A stretch of 64,000 bases of DNA from the NCBI GenBank assembly GCA_000155715.1, contig DS990598.1, positions 207,532-271,531 on the forward strand, written 5' to 3'. Source of the stretch: a gamma proteobacterium HTCC5015. GTDB taxonomy: Bacteria > Pseudomonadota > Gammaproteobacteria > HTCC5015. The position numbers and the translations under genes were made by a program. Below the pieces are notes generated by a model, which did not search any database, was not told where the DNA came from, and saw nothing but the letters and a program-made list of their open reading frames with translations. Of the stretch, positions 53,716-62,108 are shown in pieces (positions within the stretch are counted from its first letter, which is position 1; the number at the start of each line of letters is the position of its first letter).

Positions 53716-55244
53716 AGGGTGGCTTTAGAAAATCGATGACTTGGTTGCACACCTGGTCGGGTCTGGTGCTCGGTTGGTTTTTGGTGCTGGTATTTTTGTG
53801 TGGCACGGCCAGTTATTTTCGCCCGGAAATTTCCCAGTACATGCGCCCAGAGCTGTCGGCGGCAGGTGAGCCCGAAACGCTAAAGGCATTAGATTCAGCG
53901 CAAGACTATTTGCAACGCGAGGGCATGCAGGCTGAACATTGGTTTATTACATTGCCCACCGAGCGAGAGCCCCAGCGACTCCGTGTTTTTTGGAGCGACG
54001 AAGACGGCCGCCACTTTGAACAACTGGGTGTCGACAGTGCAAAAACAGTGCAGGCGAGAGAGACCCGCGGCGGCGATTTTTTCTATCGATTGCATTTTGA
54101 TTTGTACGCCATTCCCGCTTTGTGGGCGCGCTGCATCGTGGGTATTTGTGCGATGTTTATGCTGGTGGCCATTATTACTGGTGTGATTGCCCATCGAAAA
54201 ATTTTTAAAGACTTCTTTACTTTTCGACGCGGCGCTCACCAAAAAGCGTGGCTCGATGCACACAATGTGATGGCGGTGTTTGGTTTGCCGTTTCATCTCT
54301 TGATGACCTACACAGGGCTAGTGAGTTTGATGTTCTTGTATTTCCCTTGGGGCATGGTGAGTGAATTCGGTTCGGATCGCGAAGCGTTTTTTGAAGAGGC
54401 TCAAGGCTATTCAGATCACATTGAAGCGGCCGGACAGAGTGCGCCCCTGGCCCGCTTTTCCACGATGGCAGAGACGGCGATGTCGCACTGGCAGAGCGAG
54501 ACAGTGGGGCGCGTGCAAGTTCACGATCCCGGCGATGCCAATGCGCGGGTGAGCATTGAGGTGCCCGATACGCGACAAGTGACCTATCGCGCAGAGACGC
54601 TGGTTTTTGACGGAGTGAGCGGCGAGCTGTTGTCTGCCAACCCACTGCCGTCGCTGGCGTCCCACACCTACGGTTTTTTCTATGGTCTGCACTTAGGCCG
54701 CTTTGCGGATACGGGCCTACGTTGGTTGTTGTTTTTAGCGGGCATCGGCGGCACGGGCATGGTGGCCACGGGTTTGATTCTTTGGAGCCAAAAGCGCTAT
54801 TCGCGTTGGCAAAGTGGTTCGGGGCCTACGGTCATGTACCGCTTGATCGATGCTTTGAACCGCACGGTGGTGCTGGGTCTACCCGTCGCCATGGCGAGCT
54901 TTTTTATCGCCAATCGCTTGTTGCCTATTGAATTGACTGAGCGACAACACTGGGAAGAGCGCAGTTTTATGCTGGTGTGGGCTGCCGTGCTGTTATTGTC
55001 TTTGTGCTATCAGGGGCGGCAGGCTTGGAGGCATTTAGCTCTTGTCGCAACGTTAGGCTTTGCGAGTGTTCCCGCGGTGAGTGCTTTAACGACTCAGCGC
55101 GGCATGCTCAGTAGCATCCAACAGGGCGAGTGGTTATTTGTGGGCATGGATGCCGCGCTGCTCGTTATCGCCATTGTGTTTGCGGCTCTGGCTTGGCATT
55201 TGGGACGGCACAAAAAGGCGACACTGCGGGGAGATCAGCCGTGA
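53712..55244 (+). CDS. PepSY-associated membrane protein (possible ferric-siderophore reductase)
   Basis: A 510-residue inner-membrane protein with an N-terminal membrane helix (WLHTWSGLVLGWFLVLVFLC), a large periplasmic PepSY-like part, and further helices (FMLVAIITGVIAHRKIFKDF, GLVSLMFLYFPWGMV, WLLFLAGIGGTGMVATGLIL and C-terminal helices). Histidines in the helices (HTW, GVIAHRK, LDAHN) could bind heme, as in related inner-membrane siderophore reductases. It belongs to the TonB receptor operon. An in-frame start at 53655 lies inside the preceding gene; ATG 53712 forms an ATGA overlap. Confidence 0.87.
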   Translation: MKGGFRKSMTWLHTWSGLVLGWFLVLVFLCGTASYFRPEISQYMRPELSAAGEPETLKALDSAQDYLQREGMQAEHWFITLPTEREPQRLRVFWSDEDGRHFEQLGVDSAKTVQARETRGGDFFYRLHFDLYAIPALWARCIVGICAMFMLVAIITGVIAHRKIFKDFFTFRRGAHQKAWLDAHNVMAVFGLPFHLLMTYTGLVSLMFLYFPWGMVSEFGSDREAFFEEAQGYSDHIEAAGQSAPLARFSTMAETAMSHWQSETVGRVQVHDPGDANARVSIEVPDTRQVTYRAETLVFDGVSGELLSANPLPSLASHTYGFFYGLHLGRFADTGLRWLLFLAGIGGTGMVATGLILWSQKRYSRWQSGSGPTVMYRLIDALNRTVVLGLPVAMASFFIANRLLPIELTERQHWEERSFMLVWAAVLLLSLCYQGRQAWRHLALVATLGFASVPAVSALTTQRGMLSSIQQGEWLFVGMDAALLVIAIVFAALAWHLGRHKKATLRGDQP

Positions 55245-55516
55245 TGGTCGCAATTGTTGTACTGCTGAATGCCGTAGCGTGGCTGGGATTGGCGCTGGCC
55301 ATGCCTAAGCACAGCCAAGCCTTGCTGGGTAAAAAGTACTGTGCCAAGCCTCAGCTTTTGTTGCGGCTTATAGCGATTTCTGTGATGGCGCTTGCCGTGT
55401 GGCTGAGCGTTCGTGCATGGGGAATATCTGAGGGAGTGATTGCCTATACAGTCGCCCTGTTCTTACCCGGCTTGGCCGTGGTGATGTTGCTGTCTATTTA
55501 TTCTCGAAAACGCTAG
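55244..55516 (+). CDS. DUF3325 membrane protein
   Basis: A 90-residue protein with three hydrophobic helices (AIVVLLNAVAWLGLALAMP, LIAISVMALAVWLSVRAW, VALFLPGLAVVMLLSIY) and the conserved MPKHSQALLG. DUF3325 members follow PepSY proteins in iron operons. GTG 55241 and ATG 55244 are both possible starts; both overlap the PepSY stop. Last gene of the operon. Confidence 0.78.
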   Translation: MVAIVVLLNAVAWLGLALAMPKHSQALLGKKYCAKPQLLLRLIAISVMALAVWLSVRAWGISEGVIAYTVALFLPGLAVVMLLSIYSRKR

Positions 55517-55772
55517 TGTTTTGGCTGTTTTTCTGCGTTGTCTTGTCGCTCGCTGAACATGCTCCACTATAGACGGTAGCTCTCTCGCTGGGGGGAGATT
55601 ACCTCGCAGCACCTTCAAAATGCCGATATTTCACATGTCGTATCTAGATATCACGCTCAGTGAGAGGTGCTACAGAGCCACCTAAAAATTGTGACGGGGT
55701 GATTTTTTTGACACCTGAGCGTTTCTAGGGAAGACTGTCGCCGCTTATTCTCAGAGAACGCATTTTTTCGCT

Positions 55773-56192
55773 ATGTCGTCCAGTCCAGATCACTTACAAG
55801 ACACCCTTCACAGAACGCAGCGCGGGACGCAGTGGCTGTATTTTACGGTTCCCACAATGCTGCTGTTTTCCAGTGCGATTATGGCGACGGCTTGGCTGGG
55901 ACACCTGCGCTACAAGGAAGATATGACTTTTTGGATGGCTACGTTGTTTGCCTGGCTTTTGGTGCTTCCCGAATACGCTCTCAATATTTTGGCGTTGCGC
56001 TTAGGTTACAAAACCTTCACGGGTGGGCAAATGGGGGCTTTTAGGCTGTGTACTGGTGTCGTTTGTATTGCCTTTGTCTCTCACTACGTTTTGGGAGAGC
56101 AGCTCACCCTGCAAAAAATGCTGGGTTTTGCGGTGATGGCGTTTTCTATGATTCTTATTACTCGTTCTGATAAAAGAGGGGGCGCAGAGTAA
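55773..56192 (+). CDS. DUF486 small DMT-type membrane protein (pair member 1)
   Basis: A 139-residue protein with four predicted helices after a 24-residue hydrophilic N-terminus. The segment TAWLGHLRYK, then LFAWLLVLPEYALNILALRL, FTGGQMGAFRLCTGVVCIAF and LTLQKMLGFAVMAFSMILIT match the DUF486 pattern. A second DUF486 gene follows after 3 bp, suggesting a heterodimer as in paired small multidrug resistance proteins. The substrate is unknown. No strong ribosome-binding site precedes the start. Confidence 0.78.
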   Translation: MSSSPDHLQDTLHRTQRGTQWLYFTVPTMLLFSSAIMATAWLGHLRYKEDMTFWMATLFAWLLVLPEYALNILALRLGYKTFTGGQMGAFRLCTGVVCIAFVSHYVLGEQLTLQKMLGFAVMAFSMILITRSDKRGGAE

Positions 56193-56195
56193 GGT

Positions 56196-56528
56196 ATGGT
56201 TGTTTACGCTGTCCCTCTAATGTTGTTTGCGTCTAGCCTTTTGATGGCGTTCGCCTGGCTGGGTCATATACGATTTCGCAGCAAGGGGTTTCTCTTTGCG
56301 CTGTTGTTGAGCTGGTTTATTGTGCTCCCCGAATATTTGCTCAATATTTCGGCCATTCGCTGGGGGGTCGGAACGTATCAGCCCAGTGAAATGGCTGCTA
56401 TGAATTTGAGTTCTGGGGTGGTCTGTGTGGCCATTGTGGCCAAGCTGTTTCTTAATGAGCACCTCAACCGTCGGCAGGTGGCGGGGTTTTTCCTGATGGG
56501 GGTTGGTGTGGTTATGGTTGTATTTTAG
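56196..56528 (+). CDS. DUF486 small DMT-type membrane protein (pair member 2)
   Basis: A 110-residue protein with four helices and no N-terminal extension: FAWLGHIRFRSKGF, LLSWFIVLPEYLLNISAIRW, GVVCVAIVAKLFLNEHLNRR, VAGFFLMGVGVVMVVF. It is clearly homologous to the gene just upstream, with which it forms a tandem pair 3 bp apart. The two are unlikely to be a recent duplication since identity is modest. Function unknown. Confidence 0.78.
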   Translation: MVVYAVPLMLFASSLLMAFAWLGHIRFRSKGFLFALLLSWFIVLPEYLLNISAIRWGVGTYQPSEMAAMNLSSGVVCVAIVAKLFLNEHLNRRQVAGFFLMGVGVVMVVF

Positions 56529-56538
56529 GCGCTGCCGC

Positions 56539-57084
56539 TTAAAAGCTCGATCCGGGTTGTTTTAAAAATTCCATTTCTTCGGCAGTCGATGCTCGTCCGA
56601 GTACTTCATTTCGATGGGGGTAGCGACCGAAGCGCTGAATAATGGCTTGATGCCGTTTCTCAAAATTTAAGGCGTCTTCTAAGCCTTCTTGTGCAAACAG
56701 TGAAAGCGCTTGCTCATGAATCGCGATCGACTCGCTGTGCATATAAGGCATGTAGAGGAAGTGCTTTTCGAGAGTCTGCAACGGCTTATCTTGGCCCTGA
56801 CGTACCGTTTCTTGTGCGAGTGCCAAAGCGAGGTTGTCGTTGGCAAACGCTTTAGCGCTGTTTCGATATAAATTGCGCGAAAATTGATCGAGTACAATAA
56901 TTTCAGCCAGCCGCCCGCGAGCGGTGTCTCGCCAGTGGGCGAGTTCGCAATGGCTGGCCTGTTCGTGTAACGCGCCAAAACGATCTCGGATCAGTGCGTC
57001 AAAGTCGTCGCTTTTTTGGAACCACTGCTTGCGGTCACACTCTTCAAACCAAAACGTTAAAACGTCATTCATCGTGTTGTTCAT
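56539..57084 (-). CDS. DUF924 family protein
   Basis: A 181-residue soluble protein of the DUF924/YjgA-like family, with VLTFWFEECDRKQWFQKSDD, RGRLAEIIVLDQFSRNLYRN, LEKHFLYMPYMHSESIAIHE and RFGRYPHRNEVLGR. The fold is TPR-like helical; no activity is known. Two methionines (57084 and 57072) could serve as the start. It is 3 bp from the preceding methyltransferase-like gene and probably co-transcribed with it. Convergent with the DUF486 pair. Confidence 0.88.
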   Translation of the reverse strand: MNNTMNDVLTFWFEECDRKQWFQKSDDFDALIRDRFGALHEQASHCELAHWRDTARGRLAEIIVLDQFSRNLYRNSAKAFANDNLALALAQETVRQGQDKPLQTLEKHFLYMPYMHSESIAIHEQALSLFAQEGLEDALNFEKRHQAIIQRFGRYPHRNEVLGRASTAEEMEFLKQPGSSF

Positions 57085-57087
57085 CGT

Positions 57088-57549
57088 TTAAGCCCAGCGT
57101 CTGACGGTTTGCGTATAGCGTTGATACTCTTCGCCGAATTGCTCGCACATTGCGCGCTCTTCGGGCTGAATTTGAAAGCGGTTCATATATAGGATGAATA
57201 GGGCAATGCTGGCCAATGCTAGTGGATTGGCGAGAAACAGTCCCCAGGCGAGTAGCATGCCAGAAAAGCCGAGATACATGGGATTGCGGCTATAGCGGTA
57301 GATACCACTCGTCACCAGTTGAGCGCTGCGCTCGGGATAGCGCGGGTCTACGGTTGTGTTGGCGCGTCGAAAGCTTATAGCGCCGATGACTGGCAGGGCG
57401 ATGCTGGCAAAGGCGAGGATAAGGCTGCTGAAAAAGCGATGGGGGAAATCAAACTGGAGTGGCAAACTAAAAGTGGCCATAACGGCCATGAAATAGCCCC
57501 AAATGATCACGAGCAGCAATGGCGGTATTTTGAGTTCTAATTTATCCAC
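57088..57549 (-). CDS. isoprenylcysteine carboxyl methyltransferase-like membrane protein
   Basis: A 153-residue inner-membrane protein with about four helices and the ICMT/PEMT signature: TSGIYRYSRNPMYLGFSGML, then EERAMCEQFGEEYQRYTQTV near the C-terminus, which bind S-adenosylmethionine in this family. Bacterial members methylate unidentified lipids or small molecules. It is the first gene of a two-gene unit with DUF924. Confidence 0.85.
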   Translation of the reverse strand: MDKLELKIPPLLLVIIWGYFMAVMATFSLPLQFDFPHRFFSSLILAFASIALPVIGAISFRRANTTVDPRYPERSAQLVTSGIYRYSRNPMYLGFSGMLLAWGLFLANPLALASIALFILYMNRFQIQPEERAMCEQFGEEYQRYTQTVRRWA

Positions 57550-57731
57550 GCTTGGCGCTCCTATCGGTGAGACTGATCGACGTTGCTTAGCCGCTTCCTT
57601 TGAAAAGAGAGCTTGCTCATCATTCCCGTTTTGAGCCTCGGAGTAGGCCTTGCTCCATTGCTTATGTTCAATGCTCCCAGCACAGCTTTTAGCTGCCCGG
57701 GAGATTGAGTGCAGCTGTCGTGTCTTAATGC

Positions 57732-58556
57732 TTAAGCATTAATCAATGTGCCGACATGTTTACCTTGGAATGCGGCTTTGATGTTTCCGCGCTTCGTTCC
57801 ATTAATCACTTGAATACTCTTAACGTTTTCTGCTCGCTGCATATATTCAATAACGATACGCTCAACGATGAGGTCATCTTGCCCATTTTCAATCAGTTCT
57901 TTTGCACTGATCTCGGGAATGAAGTCTGCATCAGGTGATTTTTTGGGGTCATCGGTATAAAGGCCATCTTCATCTTTGATGTATAGAACACCTTTTGCCC
58001 CTAAAAATTCGCCTAAAAGATAAACGCCAGCATCTGTTCTGTTGGCTGGTATGACGCCTTCTGCTGAAGATTTTTCCCAAAATTCATTGGGAGGCATGCC
58101 GGTGGTAATAGGAATGCAGCCAGCATTCAAAAAGAAAGGCAGTTTCTCAAATTCTTCTGGATACGCCATGATGCCGCCATGCTTTGCCATCAATAACTGC
58201 AGCATACGAGCGTTTTGTACGGGAATACTTGCGCCGAGTCGAGCTAGCATGCCCGTTGGGAGATCTAAATCTAAGCCCAATGAGTAAACATGGCGCGCAC
58301 GAGTTCCACCGCCTGTGCAGAGAATAAAGTTAACGCCTTCTTGCTTGGCTTCGACCAGCTCCTCCAAGATGGGGAGGACTACATCGGCACCTCGGTCCAT
58401 GACGCTTTGGCCGCCAATTTTGACAACCCATACCTCTGGGAGGATCTGAATGGATGACTTGTCTTTCAGAGAGTCTCTTAAGTTGGTGCTAGAGAGTGTT
58501 TCCCCATGCAGCTCGTTATCGATACCTTCGATCCAAATTTTTCCGTCTTTTTTCAT
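57732..58556 (-). CDS. mosB: molybdenum storage protein (MoSto) subunit, beta-like
   Basis: Amino-acid-kinase-fold protein of 274 residues, homologous to the Azotobacter MoSto subunits that store polyoxomolybdate clusters using ATP. Matching segments are VVKIGGQSVMDRGADVVLP, TGGGTRARHVYSLGLDLDLP, LLMAKHGGI, EGVIPANRTDAGVYLLGEF, KDEDGLYTDDP and KAAFQGKHVGTLINA. The last two match the beta subunit best, but the a/b assignment is from memory. A UMP-kinase-like alternative is possible for the fold, yet the conserved IGGQS-MDRG and HVGTLI sequences are MoSto-like. It follows the sister subunit by 15 bp. Confidence 0.87.
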   Translation of the reverse strand: MKKDGKIWIEGIDNELHGETLSSTNLRDSLKDKSSIQILPEVWVVKIGGQSVMDRGADVVLPILEELVEAKQEGVNFILCTGGGTRARHVYSLGLDLDLPTGMLARLGASIPVQNARMLQLLMAKHGGIMAYPEEFEKLPFFLNAGCIPITTGMPPNEFWEKSSAEGVIPANRTDAGVYLLGEFLGAKGVLYIKDEDGLYTDDPKKSPDADFIPEISAKELIENGQDDLIVERIVIEYMQRAENVKSIQVINGTKRGNIKAAFQGKHVGTLINA

Positions 58557-58571
58557 GTTATTGCCCTAGAT

Positions 58572-59414
58572 TTATTGCTCGTGTCGGCTTGATGTGATGA
58601 GAGTTCCAACGTCTTTTCCAGTCAGTGCGGCTTCTAGATTGTTGGGGTCAAGGCCATTGATGACACGAATAGATTTGATGGTTCTGGCGTTTTCCAAAGT
58701 GCGTAGCAGCTCTCGCTCTATAGGCAAGTCGTCGTAGTCGCCATCGAGTAGCTCGCGTGCTGTGACTGTATTGAGCATTTTGGCATTTGGGTTTTTGCTG
58801 GGGTTACTGTCGTAGACGCCGTCGACATCTTTGATGTAGGTAATGCTTTCTACGCCAATGACTTCTGCCATGAGGAAGAGGCCTACATCGGGTCCATTGT
58901 CGGGTAGACGACCGCCTTCAACCGCGGGCGGTTCCCAAAAATGGTAGGGCGGTTGACCAATGCAGATGGGGATCATTCCATTGTTGAGAAATAATTGGAG
59001 GTCTTGAAAGTGATCCTTAACAAATGTGATGCCACCATGTGGCGCAAGCAAAAATTGCAAGATGTCTCTATTGTTCTCTTCAACACCACCAACAATTCTA
59101 GCCAGCCCGCCAATGGGGAGGCCTAAGCCCATGCCTATAGACATGGTGTGCCTTGCTCTGGCACCACCGCCCACGCCGACAACCATTTTGTGCTGATGCT
59201 TTAACTCTGCAATTTTGTCGACTAGAGGAATAATAGCGTCTTTGCCGCGATCCATAATGCTCTGGCCGCCTATGCTGACCATGTGGACATCGGGCACCAT
59301 TCTGCGGACATCTTTTTTATTCGTTTCGGATATTAGCTTTTTGCTAACGAGGCTTTCACGCATTAAGCCACTATTGATATGGGTGCGACCGTCCCCGGTC
59401 ATAAATTCAGACAT
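58572..59414 (-). CDS. mosA: molybdenum storage protein (MoSto) subunit, alpha-like
   Basis: A 280-residue paralogue of the neighbouring gene. Segments VHMVSIGGQSIMDRGKDAII, VGGGARARHTMSIGMGLGLP, APHGGITFVKD, GRLPDNGPDVGLFLMAEVIG, YIKDVDGVYDSNP and ALTGKDVGTLITSS parallel the MoSto family. The two subunits form an alpha3beta3 hexamer in Azotobacter; presence of two distinct adjacent subunits supports the same architecture. The gene overlaps the upstream membrane protein by 8 nt, so its expression is tied to that protein. The labels alpha and beta are tentative. Confidence 0.87.
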   Translation of the reverse strand: MSEFMTGDGRTHINSGLMRESLVSKKLISETNKKDVRRMVPDVHMVSIGGQSIMDRGKDAIIPLVDKIAELKHQHKMVVGVGGGARARHTMSIGMGLGLPIGGLARIVGGVEENNRDILQFLLAPHGGITFVKDHFQDLQLFLNNGMIPICIGQPPYHFWEPPAVEGGRLPDNGPDVGLFLMAEVIGVESITYIKDVDGVYDSNPSKNPNAKMLNTVTARELLDGDYDDLPIERELLRTLENARTIKSIRVINGLDPNNLEAALTGKDVGTLITSSRHEQ

Positions 59415-60612
59415 TTTTTGTAGATTCCTCTTCTGATTGTGATTTTTTTTGCGTTGCGTCAGTTACTTCGAACAGTTGCCCACTCTTTATTTTTTGGACG
59501 ATATAGGCGCCGATAAGGGCACTTAACGCTCCAAAGGCAGTTTGGGATACTAGCATTGGTAAAAAGGCAGCCCAAGCTAGCAATGGGGCTCCTGCCAAAA
59601 TAATGATCAAGAAATTGGCCGCAAACCGTGTCAGCCCTATCACTGCTCCCAATAGGGCAAACCGAATAATGAGAAATTTGCGAGATTTTGCCAGTACTAA
59701 AGGAGCCAATATATCCGAAACGAGTCCCGGTAAGGCGAAATGGGCAATTTCGAGTACGCCAAACTTGCCGTAGCCGAGAAGAAATGAGGAGATACCAATG
59801 GCTAGTCCGGCTGAGAATCCGCCGTAGCGTGAGTGGGTAGCCAGTGTGGCGATGACAATCAGAGGCACAATGACTAAATTCTTATGCCCGGGGGCGATCG
59901 GTAAGCCTGGCAGTAACTGTAATAATTTTAGCGAGAGTGCCGCAGTGACGACCGTTAAAATGATAGTGATGTCATGTCGTTTAGCGCCGCTAATATTGCT
60001 GTAGCGCTCCTGGAGAAAGTGGTTAACTTTTTGATAGGCCTTATTTAATAGATCGTCAAAAAATCGTAATTCGCCAGATTTGATTTGTTGGAAAGTGATG
60101 GCGACCTTGTTTTTTCCACCCTTTTTCTTTTTACCGTGCTTTTTGGGGCCTTTCCTTCTTTGTGATAGCTGCAGTCCCGCGTCTACTGCAATGGCAACGG
60201 TTTCGGGTATCTTGAGCCACCTGAGGGACTCGATAAAGGCGCCAGATCGTTCGGAGTCACGCACCCAGAGGCTGGCCGTAATTAGAGTAATAATTCTCAG
60301 TAGCATTGCGGCGATGTTAGGCCACTCCCCCCAATATAGATGAAGTGGGTAGTGGAATAGGGTGAGTACAGTGTGGTTCGTAGTTGGGTCACTGGGGATG
60401 AATAAAAAACTGATCGTGACAATGACGGCGAGGATGAGTATTCGCTTATATGCCGAGAACAACCCCTGAACGCTTAATCCCGAGGCGAAATAAAGAACAA
60501 TTTGAAAGCCAGATAATAAAGCAAGGACTACTGTACTGGAGGTAAAAAATAATCCAGAAGAGAGAATCAGCAAATAGATGGTTTTGATTCTGGCAGAAAG
60601 GCTGTAATCCAT
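59407..60612 (-). CDS. multi-pass membrane protein of unknown function, ECF-transporter-like, coupled to mosAB
   Basis: A 401-residue polytopic inner-membrane protein. The N-terminal part (about 1-150) has several helices and resembles an EcfT-type transmembrane subunit (AGLQLSQRR follows). A very basic linker (RRKGPKKHGKKKKGGKNK) lies near 155-172 in the cytosol. The C-terminal part (about 210-380) resembles an ECF S-component with helices such as PGHKNLVIVPLIVIATLATH, SRYGGFSAGLAIGISSFLLG and EIAHFALPGLVSDILAPLVL. These likenesses are impressions, not proven homology. ATG 60612 follows AGGGG. It starts the mos operon and shares an 8-nt overlap with mosA. A role in metal transport or in docking MoSto at the membrane is inferred from position. 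Confidence 0.7.
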   Translation of the reverse strand: MDYSLSARIKTIYLLILSSGLFFTSSTVVLALLSGFQIVLYFASGLSVQGLFSAYKRILILAVIVTISFLFIPSDPTTNHTVLTLFHYPLHLYWGEWPNIAAMLLRIITLITASLWVRDSERSGAFIESLRWLKIPETVAIAVDAGLQLSQRRKGPKKHGKKKKGGKNKVAITFQQIKSGELRFFDDLLNKAYQKVNHFLQERYSNISGAKRHDITIILTVVTAALSLKLLQLLPGLPIAPGHKNLVIVPLIVIATLATHSRYGGFSAGLAIGISSFLLGYGKFGVLEIAHFALPGLVSDILAPLVLAKSRKFLIIRFALLGAVIGLTRFAANFLIIILAGAPLLAWAAFLPMLVSQTAFGALSALIGAYIVQKIKSGQLFEVTDATQKKSQSEEESTKNV

Positions 60613-60657
60613 TTATATTCCCCTCGGTGGGATAGCGATACTAACGAGAAAAAAAGG

Positions 60658-61437
60658 ATGAAGAAAGCACTAATGTTGATCCGGCACCGTTGGAAAAATT
60701 TAGCACTGTTATTGTTAGCTTTGGCCTCGCCAGGCTTGATTCGGGCAGAAACTTTGCACATTGCTGTTGCTAGCAACTTTGCCGATACATTGCGTGAGAT
60801 TGTCAGTGCCTACGAAAAAGAGACTGGTCGCCAAGTTCTGGTCAGCAGTGGCTCGACGGGCAAACTTTATGCACAAATTAAAAATGGAGCTCCATTCGAC
60901 TACTTTATGTCAGCCGATGCCCTGCGTCCCGAGCTTCTTGCTGAGGAGGGGGACGGTGTGGCTGCCAGCCTACATACCTATGCCATTGGTCGGTTGGCTT
61001 TTTTGAGTCGGCGGGACGACCAAGGCAAATGCCCAAAGGCGCCTTCTCACCAATCTGGAAAGGTGGCTATTGCCAATCCGGCTATTGCGCCCTATGGGCT
61101 CGCAGCTGAGCAAGTGCTGAAGGGGTTCTCTGTGTGGGAGTCGCTGCAGGCAAAATTGGTGCGTGGTGAGAATATTGCACAGGCCTACCAGTTTTTTTAC
61201 TCGGGAAACGTAAGCATGGCCTATGTCGCCAAGTCTCAAGTACAAAAGCGGTCTTTGCCGGAGTCAGTGTGTGTGGCTGTTGTTTCAGCTGAGCAGCATC
61301 AGCCGATAGTTCAAAAGGCTGTTGTGCTGAAACGTGCTGACGGCAAAGTAGCCATGGATGAATTTTTGCACTTTTTTGAGACCAAGGTCGTGCGCTCAAT
61401 TCTGGAACGTTACGGTTACTTGGCGGGATCTTCATGA
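60658..61437 (+). CDS. modA: molybdate ABC transporter substrate-binding protein ModA
   Basis: Periplasmic molybdate/tungstate-binding protein, 259 residues. The signal peptide (ALLLLALASPGLIRAET) is followed by the family pattern LHIAVASNFADTLREIVSAY, SSGSTGKLYAQIKNGAPFD, FMSADALRPELLAEEG, ANPAIAPYG and NVSMAYVAKSQV. The start at 60658 is directly adjacent to AAGG, and an ATG five codons later is an alternative. Its start is only 45 bp from that of the divergent membrane-mosAB operon. Its stop overlaps the modB start by 4 nt. Confidence 0.95.
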   Translation: MKKALMLIRHRWKNLALLLLALASPGLIRAETLHIAVASNFADTLREIVSAYEKETGRQVLVSSGSTGKLYAQIKNGAPFDYFMSADALRPELLAEEGDGVAASLHTYAIGRLAFLSRRDDQGKCPKAPSHQSGKVAIANPAIAPYGLAAEQVLKGFSVWESLQAKLVRGENIAQAYQFFYSGNVSMAYVAKSQVQKRSLPESVCVAVVSAEQHQPIVQKAVVLKRADGKVAMDEFLHFFETKVVRSILERYGYLAGSS

Positions 61438-62108
61438 CGGGTATTTCTGGTCTCGGGCCTTTGCTGCTGACACTCAAGCTAGCTTTTGTCACGACAGCAG
61501 CGTTGCTACTCACCTGCACTCCATTGGCTTGGTGGCTGGCCAATACGCGTAATCGTTTTAAGCCTTTGTTTGAGTCGGTGGTAGCGTTGCCACTGGTGCT
61601 GCCGCCTACCGTTTTGGGGTTTTATTTATTGATTTTTCTTGGCCCTCAGGGCTGGCTCGGCAGCTTTTGGGTGGAAGTGACGGGTGAGGCCATCACATTC
61701 AGCTTTTTGGGTTTGGTGATCGCATCTATGGTGTACAGCTTGCCGTTTGTGGTTCAGCCCCTGCAGTCAGCGTTTGAAGCGGTTGGTCGAGATGTGGTGG
61801 AGGCAGCCTCGACGCTGGGCGCGCGGCCAATGGATTCGTTTTTTACGGTGGTGGTGCCCTTGGCCAAACGTGGCTTTTTGACCGCCAGTGTCATGGGTGT
61901 CGCTCACACTCTTGGTGAGTTTGGTGTCGTGTTGATGGTGGGGGGCAACATTCCCGGGGAGACACGAGTGATTTCGATTGCCATCTACGATCATGTGGAA
62001 ATGATGGAGTACTCCAAGGCCCATGCCATGTCGCTGGTATTGCTGGTTTTCTCGTTTTTATCCATGTTGTTGTTGTATTACGTCAATCATCGGAGACCCG
62101 CTCAATGA
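61434..62108 (+). CDS. modB: molybdate ABC transporter permease ModB
   Basis: A 224-residue inner-membrane permease with about five helices and the ABC permease EAA-type motif (DVVEAASTLGARPMDSFFTV). PLVLPPTVLGFYLLIFLG and HTLGEFGVVLMVGGNIPGET are characteristic of ModB. It forms ATGA overlaps with modA and with modC, so the three-gene unit is translationally coupled. Confidence 0.95.
   Translation: MTGISGLGPLLLTLKLAFVTTAALLLTCTPLAWWLANTRNRFKPLFESVVALPLVLPPTVLGFYLLIFLGPQGWLGSFWVEVTGEAITFSFLGLVIASMVYSLPFVVQPLQSAFEAVGRDVVEAASTLGARPMDSFFTVVVPLAKRGFLTASVMGVAHTLGEFGVVLMVGGNIPGETRVISIAIYDHVEMMEYSKAHAMSLVLLVFSFLSMLLLYYVNHRRPAQ

Noticed and set aside
60613..60657. ModE operator between mos and mod operons
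   Set aside because: No CGTTATATA-type palindrome could be found by eye; only an AT-rich spacer is seen.
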